Positions 8,206 through 16,085 of a DNA stretch of 64,000 nucleotides are shown one piece after another. The DNA is from Bacteroidota bacterium (GTDB taxonomy: Bacteria > Bacteroidota > Bacteroidia > Chitinophagales > Chitinophagaceae): contig JAEWJK010000014.1 of assembly GCA_023386555.1 (NCBI GenBank), positions 142,794 through 206,793 on the forward strand, read 5' to 3'. The first letter of the stretch is position 1. Each line of letters starts with the position of its first letter. Under the pieces are notes generated by a model. That model saw only the letters and a program-made list of their open reading frames with translations, was not told where the DNA came from and did no database searches. Made by a program: the position numbers and the translations under genes.

Positions 8206-9420
8206 ATGCATCCAAAAGAGCTTTCCATTCTTGACTATACATACTATCTTCCTGATGATCGAATAGCGAAGTATCCGCTGGAACAAAGAGATCAAAGTAA
8301 ACTGCTGATCTATAAGGATGGAGTAATTAAAAACGATGTTTACCTTAATCTTGACGAACATTTACCGTCTGATTCTCTTCTTGTTTTTAATAAAACCAAA
8401 GTAGTTGAAGCGAGATTGCTTTTTACAAAATCTACGGGTGGCGTTATTGAAATTTTCTGCCTGGAACCGCATGAACAATATGCCGATATTACCACAGCAA
8501 TGTTGCAGAAGCAAAAGGTTTGGTGGAAGTGTTTGATTGGAGGAGCCAGCAAATGGAAACATGGAATGATCCTGACAAAGCAAGTTGATGATATTACACT
8601 TGAAGCTTCCATTATTGATAGAAATACGGAAACATTCACTATTGAGTTATCATGGAATAATGAATTCAGCTTTGCAGAAGTGTTACATAAAACAGGTGCA
8701 ATTCCATTACCACCTTATCTAAACAGAGCTGTGGAAGAAGGTGACAAAGAAAGATACCAGACAATTTATGCTAAAGAACACGGATCAGTAGCAGCACCAA
8801 CAGCCGGATTACATTTTACTGAAAGAATCTTTAATAAACTTCAAAAGAAAAATATCTCTTCCTCCTTTGTTACACTTCATGTTGGTGCAGGAACTTTCAA
8901 ACCTGTGAAAGCAGAAAAGATGCAAGACCATAAGATGCATGCAGAATTTATTGATGTAGAATTGAGCTTTATTGAAAACCTTATTCAGAATATTGATAAA
9001 CCTATTATAGTAGTAGGAACTACTTCGCTAAGAACGATAGAAAGCCTGTATTGGATTGGATTAAAAATAAGAAATAAGAAATTAGAAATAAGAAATGAGG
9101 AAATAGTCGTAAATCAGTGGGATGCTTATGAAACAGAGCCTAACGTTTCTGTAAAAGAATCTCTAGAGGCAATTATTATATGGATGAAGCAAAATAACAT
9201 GCAACGTCTTATCACCAAAACACAGATCATTATTGCTCCGGGTTATAATCTGAAAATCGCAAAGGGATTAATTACAAATTTTCATCAACCTCAATCAACT
9301 TTATTATTGTTGGTTGCTGCAATTGTAGGAGATGATTGGAAAAACATCTATCAGTTTGCTATGAAGAATAATTTCCGTTTTCTTAGTTTTGGAGATGGCT
9401 CGTTACTCTGGAAGAAATAG
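8206..9420 (+). CDS. queA: S-adenosylmethionine:tRNA ribosyltransferase-isomerase
   Basis: Converts 7-aminomethyl-7-deazaguanine in tRNA to epoxyqueuosine, using SAM as ribosyl donor. Recognisable family stretches are SILDYTYYLPDDRIAKYPLE near the N-terminus, GSVAAPTAGLHFTE, TTSLRTIESLYW and NFHQPQSTLLLLVAA. The 404 residues exceed the roughly 345 of the E. coli enzyme, and a longer QueA-like paralogue is known in Bacteroidota, so this could be that form. Within the coding region, 9061-9103 is a run of AAATAAGAAATTAGAA units that translates to a charged IRNKKLEIRNEE insert, like a spacer repeat that invaded the gene. The stop codon abuts the convergent kinase stop. Confidence 0.93.
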   Translation: MHPKELSILDYTYYLPDDRIAKYPLEQRDQSKLLIYKDGVIKNDVYLNLDEHLPSDSLLVFNKTKVVEARLLFTKSTGGVIEIFCLEPHEQYADITTAMLQKQKVWWKCLIGGASKWKHGMILTKQVDDITLEASIIDRNTETFTIELSWNNEFSFAEVLHKTGAIPLPPYLNRAVEEGDKERYQTIYAKEHGSVAAPTAGLHFTERIFNKLQKKNISSSFVTLHVGAGTFKPVKAEKMQDHKMHAEFIDVELSFIENLIQNIDKPIIVVGTTSLRTIESLYWIGLKIRNKKLEIRNEEIVVNQWDAYETEPNVSVKESLEAIIIWMKQNNMQRLITKTQIIIAPGYNLKIAKGLITNFHQPQSTLLLLVAAIVGDDWKNIYQFAMKNNFRFLSFGDGSLLWKK

Positions 9421-10719
9421 CTATTTACTTATTGGTAATTCAACTGTAAATACACTTCCTTTTCCTAAGGTACTATCAACTCTTATCTTACCTCTATGAG
9501 CATCAACAACAGTTTTTACATAGCTCATTCCAAGCCCAAAACCTTTTACGTTGTGAATGTTTCCGGTGTGAGCTCTATAGAATTTTTCAAATATTCTTCT
9601 TACTGATTCTTTACTCATTCCAATTCCATTATCCTCCACACGGAAAATGAAATGTTTGTTTGTACAGTGAGTATACACTCTTATATGCAATTCTTCTTTT
9701 GAGTACTTTATTGCATTGTCAATAAGATTAGAGATCAGATTAGTGAAATGAACCTCATCTGCATTTACCGTATCTTCTTTAGCATTAAGTGTTAATTCGA
9801 TTTTACCCTGTCTTTCTTCTAACTGTAGCCTGAAATTATCTACTACCCTGCTGATAATCTCATGTGCATGAAGCGGTTTAAAGTTCAGCTTCAGTTCCTG
9901 CTTATCCATTAATGCAGCTTGCAGAATGGTTTCTACATGCTTGTTCATTCTTTTATTTTCCTCCTTGATGATACCGCTGAAGTATTGCATCTTCTCCTTA
10001 TCATTCTGCACTTTTTCATTCTTCAAAGCATCAACAGCCAGAGAAATAGTTGCAAGTGGAGTTTTAAACTCATGCGTCATATTATTAATGAAATCACTTT
10101 TGATCTCACTAAGTTTCTTTTGTGTAAAAAGCGTTCTGACTGTAAGAAAAAATGCTGCAAGAATGATCAATGTAAATATTACAGAACCAGCAATCGGTCC
10201 GGTTAATGATTGGTACAATTCTTTTTCAAAATCTATAATCAGTATTTCCAGGCTTTCTGTAGGAACCGTAAAATCCATATCAGACCCTGTTAATATTGGA
10301 ATGCTTCTACGAATATTATTCTGTGTATCGAACATTTCTTCATAGAAATGTCTTGATTGCATTTCTGCAGTATTATTTGCAACAAGTGCAAATTCAAAAC
10401 CTACTTTCTTTAACCCTTTTGAGTCAAAAGCTTTAAGCAGTTTGTCATGAATTTCCTGTGTAGTGAATAATTGAGATAACGTAAACTGTCCTGTTACAAC
10501 ATTACCTGTATAATCGTCTTTAAAAGGTGTCTTAAATACTTTTGAATTAGAATACCTAGCCAGATCATCTGCAACCATCCTACTGGCCTGATCAACTCTA
10601 AACAACAATCTCTCTTCCTGAACAATCAACAAATTCTTAAACCACGATACCTGTAATGCAATAATGCCAAACAAACTCAGCGTTATTAAGACAACAATTA
10701 CAGGGAAAATTTTTTTCAT
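9421..10719 (-). CDS. Sensor histidine kinase (orphan)
   Basis: Membrane-bound two-component sensor. A membrane helix (about residues 5-25), a periplasmic sensor region (about 28-172) and a second helix (about 174-194) precede a HisKA domain with phospho-acceptor His216 in INNMTHEFKTPLATI. The ATPase domain has an N box (SNLIDNAIKYS), G1 (VEDNGIGMS) and G2 (GFGLGMSYV). No response regulator lies beside it, so its partner is probably encoded elsewhere. Its stop codon directly abuts the convergent queA stop. A good promoter is visible upstream (10758-10790). The signal sensed cannot be read from the sequence. Confidence 0.92.
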   Translation of the reverse strand: MKKIFPVIVVLITLSLFGIIALQVSWFKNLLIVQEERLLFRVDQASRMVADDLARYSNSKVFKTPFKDDYTGNVVTGQFTLSQLFTTQEIHDKLLKAFDSKGLKKVGFEFALVANNTAEMQSRHFYEEMFDTQNNIRRSIPILTGSDMDFTVPTESLEILIIDFEKELYQSLTGPIAGSVIFTLIILAAFFLTVRTLFTQKKLSEIKSDFINNMTHEFKTPLATISLAVDALKNEKVQNDKEKMQYFSGIIKEENKRMNKHVETILQAALMDKQELKLNFKPLHAHEIISRVVDNFRLQLEERQGKIELTLNAKEDTVNADEVHFTNLISNLIDNAIKYSKEELHIRVYTHCTNKHFIFRVEDNGIGMSKESVRRIFEKFYRAHTGNIHNVKGFGLGMSYVKTVVDAHRGKIRVDSTLGKGSVFTVELPISK

Positions 10720-10757
10720 CGGCCGGTTTGATCGTGAGCAAACATTATGAACGTGGG

Positions 10758-10790
10758 CAAATATAGCAGTACCAACGATTGAATTACAAA
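10758..10790 (-). promoter_or_regulatory. Promoter of the sensor kinase gene
   Basis: On the minus strand TTTG (10790-10787), a 21-nt spacer and TATATTTG (10765-10758) match the Bacteroidota primary sigma consensus TTTG-N19-21-TAnnTTTG. The start codon lies 38 nt downstream of the element. Confidence 0.6.
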
Positions 10791-10872
10791 AACAAATAGC
10801 TGTTTACCATCTTTTTAACGGGATGATTTTTTATTTTCATTGTAATGAATTGTGTTATTTTGAAGCCATAAT

Positions 10873-11424
10873 ATGAATGAAATAATTCCCGGTCTTCTAC
10901 TTATTTCCGATCCATTTCTCAAAGATCCAAACTTCATGAGAACGGTTATTTTGCTATGCGAACATCATGAAGAAGGTAGTCTTGGTTTTGTACTCAATCG
11001 TCCTTACGATCAACCTTTGGGTGAACTTATCTCTGATCTTGAAGGAACTACTATACCTGTTTACTATGGTGGACCTGTTCAATTAGATACTGTTCATTTT
11101 TTACATACAAGACCCGATCTTATTGAAGGAGGTTTTGAAGTGATTGATGGAATTTTCTGGGGTGGCGATTTTGAAGAAGTCGTTACACTGATTCAAGACA
11201 AAAAACTTAAAGCCAGCGATATCCGTTTTTATATTGGCTATAGCGGTTGGGGTCTTGGGCAATTAGAAAATGAATTAAAAGAAAAAAGCTGGATAACAAG
11301 AGAAGCAACAAAAGATTTGGTGTTTCACAAAGAGGCTGACATGATCTGGAAAGAATCATTACAGGATCTTGGTGGTGAATATTCACAGATGACAAATTAT
11401 CCGATCGATCCGCAGTTGAATTAA
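10873..11424 (+). CDS. YqgE/AlgH family protein (UPF0301)
   Basis: A 183-residue cytoplasmic protein of the YqgE/AlgH (DUF179) family. It shows the N-terminal family pattern PGLLLISDPFLKDPNFMRTV, then GSLGFVLNRP, YYGGPV, and FYIGYSGWGLGQLENEL with the conserved GYSGWGxGQLE core. AlgH was first linked to alginate regulation in Pseudomonas, but the biochemical role of the family is not settled, so no function is claimed. It is divergently transcribed from the sensor kinase and followed by a 160-nt gap that holds a degraded repeat. Confidence 0.93.
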   Translation: MNEIIPGLLLISDPFLKDPNFMRTVILLCEHHEEGSLGFVLNRPYDQPLGELISDLEGTTIPVYYGGPVQLDTVHFLHTRPDLIEGGFEVIDGIFWGGDFEEVVTLIQDKKLKASDIRFYIGYSGWGLGQLENELKEKSWITREATKDLVFHKEADMIWKESLQDLGGEYSQMTNYPIDPQLN

Positions 11425-11462
11425 TTTTATAAGGTCGTCAGTAGGTTCCTTGTGAATCTTCT

Positions 11463-11500
11463 GTTACATCGCACTCTTGTACAACAATAACTTTATTCAG
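11463..11500 (-). repeat. Dispersed intergenic repeat, copy C (degraded)
   Basis: On the minus strand this reads GAATAAAG, a spacer and then GTACAAGAGTGCGATGTAAC, two mismatches from the family core. The left module is absent. It lies between the YqgE gene and the T9SS sugar dehydrogenase gene. Confidence 0.5.
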
Positions 11501-11585
11501 CTTGTAGAAGACAGAACATCATCCACAACAACACTTTGGCAAGCATTCTGCGGCAATAATGTATCTATTCACCAAAGCCATTATT

Positions 11586-13256
11586 ATGAAGAAATGCTAC
11601 ACTCTGATTTTGCTGTGTTTTCTGCTTACTAACTTATCAGCACAGCCTACTATCAGTTTTCAACAAGTTGCAACAGGATTTAATGTACCGGTAGATATAG
11701 TTGCAGAACCTTCATCAACAAGAATATTTGTTGTAGAACAGCCAGGTACCATTAAAATATGGAATGGAAGTTCCACTCTTTCAACGGCATTCCTGAATGT
11801 TAGTTCAATTATCAGTTATAATTCAGGTGGTGAAAGAGGTTTATTAAGCCTTGCTTTTCATCCGCAATATGCAACAAACAGGTATTTTTTTATCTGGTAT
11901 ACCAATACAAGTGGTGCTGTTACATTAGCAAGATATAGAAGAGATGCTACCAATGCTGATATTGCTGACCCTTCTTCAGGAGTAGTATTATTAACTATTC
12001 CGAAACCATTCTCCAATCACAATGGAGGCAAACTGAACTTCGGACCAGATGGTTATTTATACATCGGTACTGGTGATGGTGGAAGTGGAAATGATCCTAA
12101 CAATTATGCTCAAACCGGAACATCATTACTAGGCAAAATGCTTAGACTTGATGTGAACAGTTTTGCCACATCTGCACCATTCTATGACATTCCTTCCACA
12201 AATCCATACAATACAGATGCAACAGTAGCAGATGAGATTATTGCATTAGGCTTAAGAAATCCCTGGAGATGGAGTTTTGATAAAACAACAGGGGATATGT
12301 GGATAGCTGATGTAGGACAAAATGCCTGGGAGGAATTAAATTTCAGAGCTGCAGCAGATATATCCTCCAAAACGAATTATGGCTGGAGATGTTATGAAGG
12401 AAATGCAGTAAACCCGGCAGTTGCATCTTGTGGTGGACCTCCGGCTAATAATGTATTTCCTATTTATCAATATCCACATAATTCAACAGGAGGATTTGTT
12501 GTTACCGGTGGTTATGTGTACAGGGGAACTGAATATCCTGCTTTGCAAGGTTATTACACCATGGTTGATTATGCTACAGGCAATGGCTGGCTCATTAAAT
12601 CAAATGGAAGTGGTGGATGGAATGTTAGTGCACAAACAGGCTGGCCAACTCAGATTACCACATTTGGTGAAATGAATGATGGCAGTTTATATGCAGCAAA
12701 AGGTAATGGAACTTTGTATAAACTAACAGCTTCTGGTCCCCTGCCATTAAGATTATTGAGTTTTACAGGAAGAAGAAACAACAATACTCATGAATTAAGT
12801 TGGGAAGTACAATCCGACAAAAATGGTGATCAATACATAGTTGAAAGAAGTACAGGAAATCAAATATCTTTTACTGAAGTTGCAAGACAATTATCTAATG
12901 CTGATAACAGTTATAAAAAATATTCGGTTTCTATTCCGGCAACTGCACAACCATCTTACTACAGGCTAAAAACGGTTAATGCAAATGGAACGATAACTTT
13001 TTCTTCTATCATTTACATGAATACTGAAGGAAATAACGAGATAAAAATTATTCGTAGCACTGGCAATATTGTTATTGAAAGTATTGAACAGATCAAACAG
13101 GTGATCATTACAGATGTTACCGGAAGAATTTTATACAGGCAAACAGTAAATGCATCAGGAATGATGAGTATACTTTCCTCCAGTTTACCAAAAGGAATAT
13201 TGATGGTGAAAGTGATGGGTGAATCAAATGTGCAAACGACCAGGATATTAAACTAG
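11586..13256 (+). CDS. Secreted PQQ-dependent sugar dehydrogenase-like protein, T9SS sorted
   Basis: Predicted exported six-bladed beta-propeller of the soluble glucose/sorbosone dehydrogenase family, whose members oxidise sugars with pyrroloquinoline quinone. The ATG at 11586 gives a clean signal peptide (MKKCYTLILLCFLLTNLSAQ); an upstream in-frame ATG at 11559 would spoil it. Family stretches include ERGLLSLAFHPQY, FSNHNGGKLNFGPDGYLYIGTGDGG and GLRNPWRWSFD. A short fibronectin-like linker and a type A T9SS sorting domain (about the last 75 residues, ending TTRILN) follow. It is expected to cross the outer membrane by type IX secretion. The substrate is unknown. Confidence 0.9.
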   Translation: MKKCYTLILLCFLLTNLSAQPTISFQQVATGFNVPVDIVAEPSSTRIFVVEQPGTIKIWNGSSTLSTAFLNVSSIISYNSGGERGLLSLAFHPQYATNRYFFIWYTNTSGAVTLARYRRDATNADIADPSSGVVLLTIPKPFSNHNGGKLNFGPDGYLYIGTGDGGSGNDPNNYAQTGTSLLGKMLRLDVNSFATSAPFYDIPSTNPYNTDATVADEIIALGLRNPWRWSFDKTTGDMWIADVGQNAWEELNFRAAADISSKTNYGWRCYEGNAVNPAVASCGGPPANNVFPIYQYPHNSTGGFVVTGGYVYRGTEYPALQGYYTMVDYATGNGWLIKSNGSGGWNVSAQTGWPTQITTFGEMNDGSLYAAKGNGTLYKLTASGPLPLRLLSFTGRRNNNTHELSWEVQSDKNGDQYIVERSTGNQISFTEVARQLSNADNSYKKYSVSIPATAQPSYYRLKTVNANGTITFSSIIYMNTEGNNEIKIIRSTGNIVIESIEQIKQVIITDVTGRILYRQTVNASGMMSILSSSLPKGILMVKVMGESNVQTTRILN

Positions 13257-13322
13257 TTTTCACGCAAAGGTGCAAAGGTTTTGATCTTTGCGTCTTTGCT
13301 TCTTGTCTGCTTTGCGTGAAAA
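13257..13322. repeat. Inverted repeat after the sugar dehydrogenase stop
   Basis: Perfect 13-nt arms TTTTCACGCAAAG (13257-13269) and CTTTGCGTGAAAA (13310-13322) enclose a nested GCAAAG/CTTTGC pair (13272-13277, 13286-13291). It begins directly after the stop codon and may end or stabilise the transcript. CGCAAAG/CTTTGCG dyads of this style are, from memory, frequent in Bacteroidota intergenic DNA. Confidence 0.6.
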
Positions 13323-13329
13323 GCTCCGC

Positions 13330-13403
13330 TAAGTTCTAAAAGTACAAGAGTGCGACGCAAGTAAAGCTCAATAGCAGCACCACCCCCTGCTCACAAAAAT
13401 CAT
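13330..13403 (+). repeat. Dispersed intergenic repeat, copy D (right half)
   Basis: An exact core GTACAAGAGTGCGACGCAAG follows a remnant AAGTTCT. The similarity to copy G continues downstream: both have GTAAAGCT(G/C)AAT and then CCCTGC with ACAAAA and TCAT, ending just before the promoter of the next gene (mdh here, the aminotransferase at copy G). Confidence 0.6.
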
Positions 13404-13426
13404 CTCTATCTTTCGCTCTCAGCCTG

Positions 13427-13434
13427 TACTTTTG
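13427..13434 (+). promoter_or_regulatory. Possible -7 element of mdh
   Basis: TACTTTTG matches TAnnTTTG and lies 41 nt before the mdh ATG. No convincing -33 TTTG is present at the normal spacing. Confidence 0.4.
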
Positions 13435-13475
13435 CTGCGAATTATAGTTTATAACACCATAAATATTTATTTCAG

Positions 13476-14405
13476 ATGAAAGTAACTGTTGTAGGTGCAG
13501 GTGCAGTAGGTGCAACTTGTGCTGATAATATTGCCAGGAAAGAACTTTGCACCGAATTGGTTTTGCTCGACATTAAAGAAGGTCTTGCTGAAGGTAAGGC
13601 TCAAGACATGATGCAGACTGCTGCATTACTTGGCTTTGATACAAGAATAACCGGAAGCACCAACGACTACAGCAAAACTGCAGGCAGTGATGTAGTGGTG
13701 ATCACTTCAGGTATTCCACGTAAGCCTGGAATGACGAGAGAAGAACTGATCGGCACCAATGCAAACATTGTAAAAGGTGTTACTGAAAACATTTTGAAAC
13801 ATTCTCCAAATGCTATCATCATTGTGATCTCTAATCCGATGGATACAATGACTTATTTAGCACTTACCAGTAGCGGCTTACCAAAGAACCGCATTATTGG
13901 TATGGGTGGTATTTTAGATAGCTCAAGATTTAAATACCAGATCAGCCAGCAACTGGGTTGTAATCCTGCTGACCTGAATGCAACTGTAATTGGAGGACAT
14001 GGTGATACTACAATGATCCCTTTGATCCGTTATGCAACATGGAACAGTACTCCGGTAGCTTCTTTGCTTGATGCTGACAAACAAAAACAAATCGTGAACG
14101 ATACAATGGTTGGTGGTGCTACACTTACCAAACTATTGGGTACTTCTGCATGGTATGCACCAGGTGCTGCAGGTGCTGCATTGGTAGAAGCAATTGTCAG
14201 AGATGAGAAAAGATTAATGCCTTGTTGCGTATTACTGGAAGGTGAGTACGGGCAAAAAGATATTTGCTTAGGTGTTCCTGTTGTGATTGGTAAGAATGGA
14301 TGGGAAAAGATCGTTGACTACAAACTGAATGCTGAAGAGCAGGAGTTGTTTAATAAGAGTGCAGATGCAGTGAGAAGTATGAATGAGGTGTTGAAAACCT
14401 TATAA
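13476..14405 (+). CDS. mdh: Malate dehydrogenase
   Basis: NAD-dependent oxidation of malate to oxaloacetate in the TCA cycle. The 309-residue protein is of the LDH-like MDH type. It has the Rossmann glycine loop VGAGAVGAT (residues 6-14), the mobile loop IPRKPGMTR (80-88) with Arg82 and Arg88, an Asp148/Arg151 pair in LDSSRF, and catalytic His175 in GGHGDT. Arg82 at the specificity position favours malate over lactate. It is monocistronic: a promoter element lies upstream and a strong terminator follows. Codon use resembles its neighbours. Confidence 0.97.
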   Translation: MKVTVVGAGAVGATCADNIARKELCTELVLLDIKEGLAEGKAQDMMQTAALLGFDTRITGSTNDYSKTAGSDVVVITSGIPRKPGMTREELIGTNANIVKGVTENILKHSPNAIIIVISNPMDTMTYLALTSSGLPKNRIIGMGGILDSSRFKYQISQQLGCNPADLNATVIGGHGDTTMIPLIRYATWNSTPVASLLDADKQKQIVNDTMVGGATLTKLLGTSAWYAPGAAGAALVEAIVRDEKRLMPCCVLLEGEYGQKDICLGVPVVIGKNGWEKIVDYKLNAEEQELFNKSADAVRSMNEVLKTL

Positions 14406-14432
14406 CACGAATTGAATCGAATTACACGAATG

Positions 14433-14466
14433 AAGTGGTTCACTTTTAAAGTGAGCCACTTTTTTA
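14433..14466 (+). terminator. Rho-independent terminator of mdh
   Basis: A 13-bp stem (AAGTGGTTCACTT with AAGTGAGCCACTT, one G-U pair) with a 3-nt loop TTA is followed by a run of T. Confidence 0.75.
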
Positions 14467-14499
14467 TGTAGCCACCTAAAGAATTTCATGGAATCATTC

Positions 14500-14535
14500 G
14501 TTGCGTCGCACTCTTGTACTGCATATCTTTATTGA
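14500..14535 (-). repeat. Dispersed intergenic repeat, copy E
   Basis: On the minus strand this reads CATTCAATAAAG, a short spacer, then exact GTACAAGAGTGCGACGCAAC. The copy ends at the base before the start codon of the next gene, so it would form that gene's 5' leader. The left module is absent. Confidence 0.65.
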
Positions 14536-15003
14536 ATGAGATTATTCATCATTGTTTTATTAATTTCATTTTGTTTTGTGGGTAAAGCACAAGACTCTAC
14601 CAGAATGACTGTTTCATTCGGAGGTTCATTATTTTATTTAACTCCTACAAAATCCAATGAATTACTTGCAAACAATGTTATTAGAGGTGGCTTTGCAGGT
14701 CTTATACAGCAAAGACTAAAAGAAAACTTATATCTTAATATAAAAGTAGATGCCATAATACCAGGAAAAAAGGATACCAAAGCATTTCTAGCTGCCCAAA
14801 TAGGGATTACAAAAATCGTTCACCGAAGCCGGTTTACCGGATTTATTGGTACTGGAATCGGTAAGTTCATGATTAGTGCTGATTACACTTATGTTTTTAA
14901 GCATCGAACTGAATTAAGTTCAGGTTTACTTTATTCGTTCAATGGCATAGCTGGAGTTTATGTTAATGCGAGATTAGATTTTTCAAACCTTTTTGGTTAT
15001 TAA
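14536..15003 (+). CDS. Small exported protein, possible outer-membrane barrel
   Basis: A 155-residue protein I do not recognise. It starts with a likely signal peptide (MRLFIIVLLISFCFVGKAQ), then alternating polar/hydrophobic stretches rich in glycine and aromatics, ending in FGY, which fits a small beta-barrel outer-membrane protein. The start codon directly follows a dispersed repeat, so promoter or leader sequence lies within or before that repeat. Its stop overlaps the stop of the convergent glycosyltransferase gene by three bases. It could also be a periplasmic beta-sandwich protein. Confidence 0.75.
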   Translation: MRLFIIVLLISFCFVGKAQDSTRMTVSFGGSLFYLTPTKSNELLANNVIRGGFAGLIQQRLKENLYLNIKVDAIIPGKKDTKAFLAAQIGITKIVHRSRFTGFIGTGIGKFMISADYTYVFKHRTELSSGLLYSFNGIAGVYVNARLDFSNLFGY

Positions 15004-15989
15004 TATTCAATACTGTTCACAGCCAATCTTGCCATTCTCTCTACGTCCTGTTGCTCCATGCATTTAAAATGCCCCAACGGACATTTATTATAACCAATTT
15101 TGCTACATGGCCTGCACCAAAGCTTTTCAATCTCAAATCTTGTTTCCTTGTCATGATAATCTCCGTAATAAGGGGTCATTCCAAAGGAAGGAACGGTATT
15201 ACCCCAAACAGAAACAATCGGCTTTTTAAATGCTGCGGCAATATGCATCAGCCCTGTATCATGTGTAACGATCACTTTTGCCTTTCGTACAAGATCTGCA
15301 CTCTCGTTGAGATTGAACTTACCACAGGCATTGTAAATTTTTATATCATCAACCGCAGCAATTTCATCTCCTGCTGTTTTGTCTTCCGGTCCACCTAATA
15401 ATATGATCGGATGATTGACTTTACTGCACAACTCTTTCAACTTGTGTATCGGAAGTTTCTTGGTATTGTGTGCAGCACCGATCACCACACCAATATATCC
15501 GAACTGATGAGAGGTTGGAATATCCTCTGTCTTTACTTCATCTTTTGCAGGAATAAAATAATCCAAACCTTCTCCATCATTCTTCACACCAAATGATTTT
15601 ACAGTAACTAAATAACGATCAACAATATGCACTCTCGGAAGTATGTTGATGCGTAAAGCCGTCCTCAGCCATTTGTGCATATTCAGCTTATTGAATGAAT
15701 AGCTTTTTACTTTCAATGCTCTTTTTATCCTGAGTGTTCTAAGGTTATGATGAAGATCTATGACATAATCGTAATTCTCCTGCTGCAATTCGTGGATCAT
15801 CAGTTCGAAGCTGTGTTCCAGCAGCATTACTTTATCTACGTACGGATTGTGTTCAACAATGGATCTGAAGTTTTGCTTAGTAAGAAAATGAACTTCAGCA
15901 TCCGGCACCTGCTGTTTTAAACAACGAATGACAGGTGTGGTAAGGACGATATCTCCAATAGAGGAAAAACGGATGATGAGAAACTTCAT
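15000..15989 (-). CDS. Glycosyltransferase family 9 (heptosyltransferase-like)
   Basis: Likely adds a sugar, often heptose, to lipopolysaccharide core or another surface glycan, acting on the cytoplasmic face. The start MKFLIIRFSSIGDIVLTTPV (ATG 15987-15989) is the classic GT9 N-terminus; a start six codons upstream would precede it with an unrelated stretch. Later GT9 features are VTHDTGLMHIAAAFKKPIVSVWG with the nucleotide-sugar binding region, and a cysteine-containing WCRPCSKIGYNKCPLGHFKCM near the end. The protein has 329 residues. The acceptor cannot be deduced, and no LPS cluster surrounds the gene. Confidence 0.93.
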   Translation of the reverse strand: MKFLIIRFSSIGDIVLTTPVIRCLKQQVPDAEVHFLTKQNFRSIVEHNPYVDKVMLLEHSFELMIHELQQENYDYVIDLHHNLRTLRIKRALKVKSYSFNKLNMHKWLRTALRINILPRVHIVDRYLVTVKSFGVKNDGEGLDYFIPAKDEVKTEDIPTSHQFGYIGVVIGAAHNTKKLPIHKLKELCSKVNHPIILLGGPEDKTAGDEIAAVDDIKIYNACGKFNLNESADLVRKAKVIVTHDTGLMHIAAAFKKPIVSVWGNTVPSFGMTPYYGDYHDKETRFEIEKLWCRPCSKIGYNKCPLGHFKCMEQQDVERMARLAVNSIEY

Positions 15990-16002
15990 TGCACTAATAT
16001 GT

Positions 16003-16057
16003 AACACGAATTAAGAAACACGAATTACACTAATTAATACGAATTATTCGAATTAAA
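16003..16057. repeat. Short ACACGAATTA spacer repeats
   Basis: The gap between the GT9 and MFS genes holds four imperfect units of (A)ACACGAATTA/ATACGAATTA. A shorter run of the same units occurs at 14404-14431. This resembles simple spacer DNA; no stem or gene is evident. Confidence 0.4.
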
Positions 16058-16085
16058 TTATAGCGAAGGTGTTTGAACTTTTACA

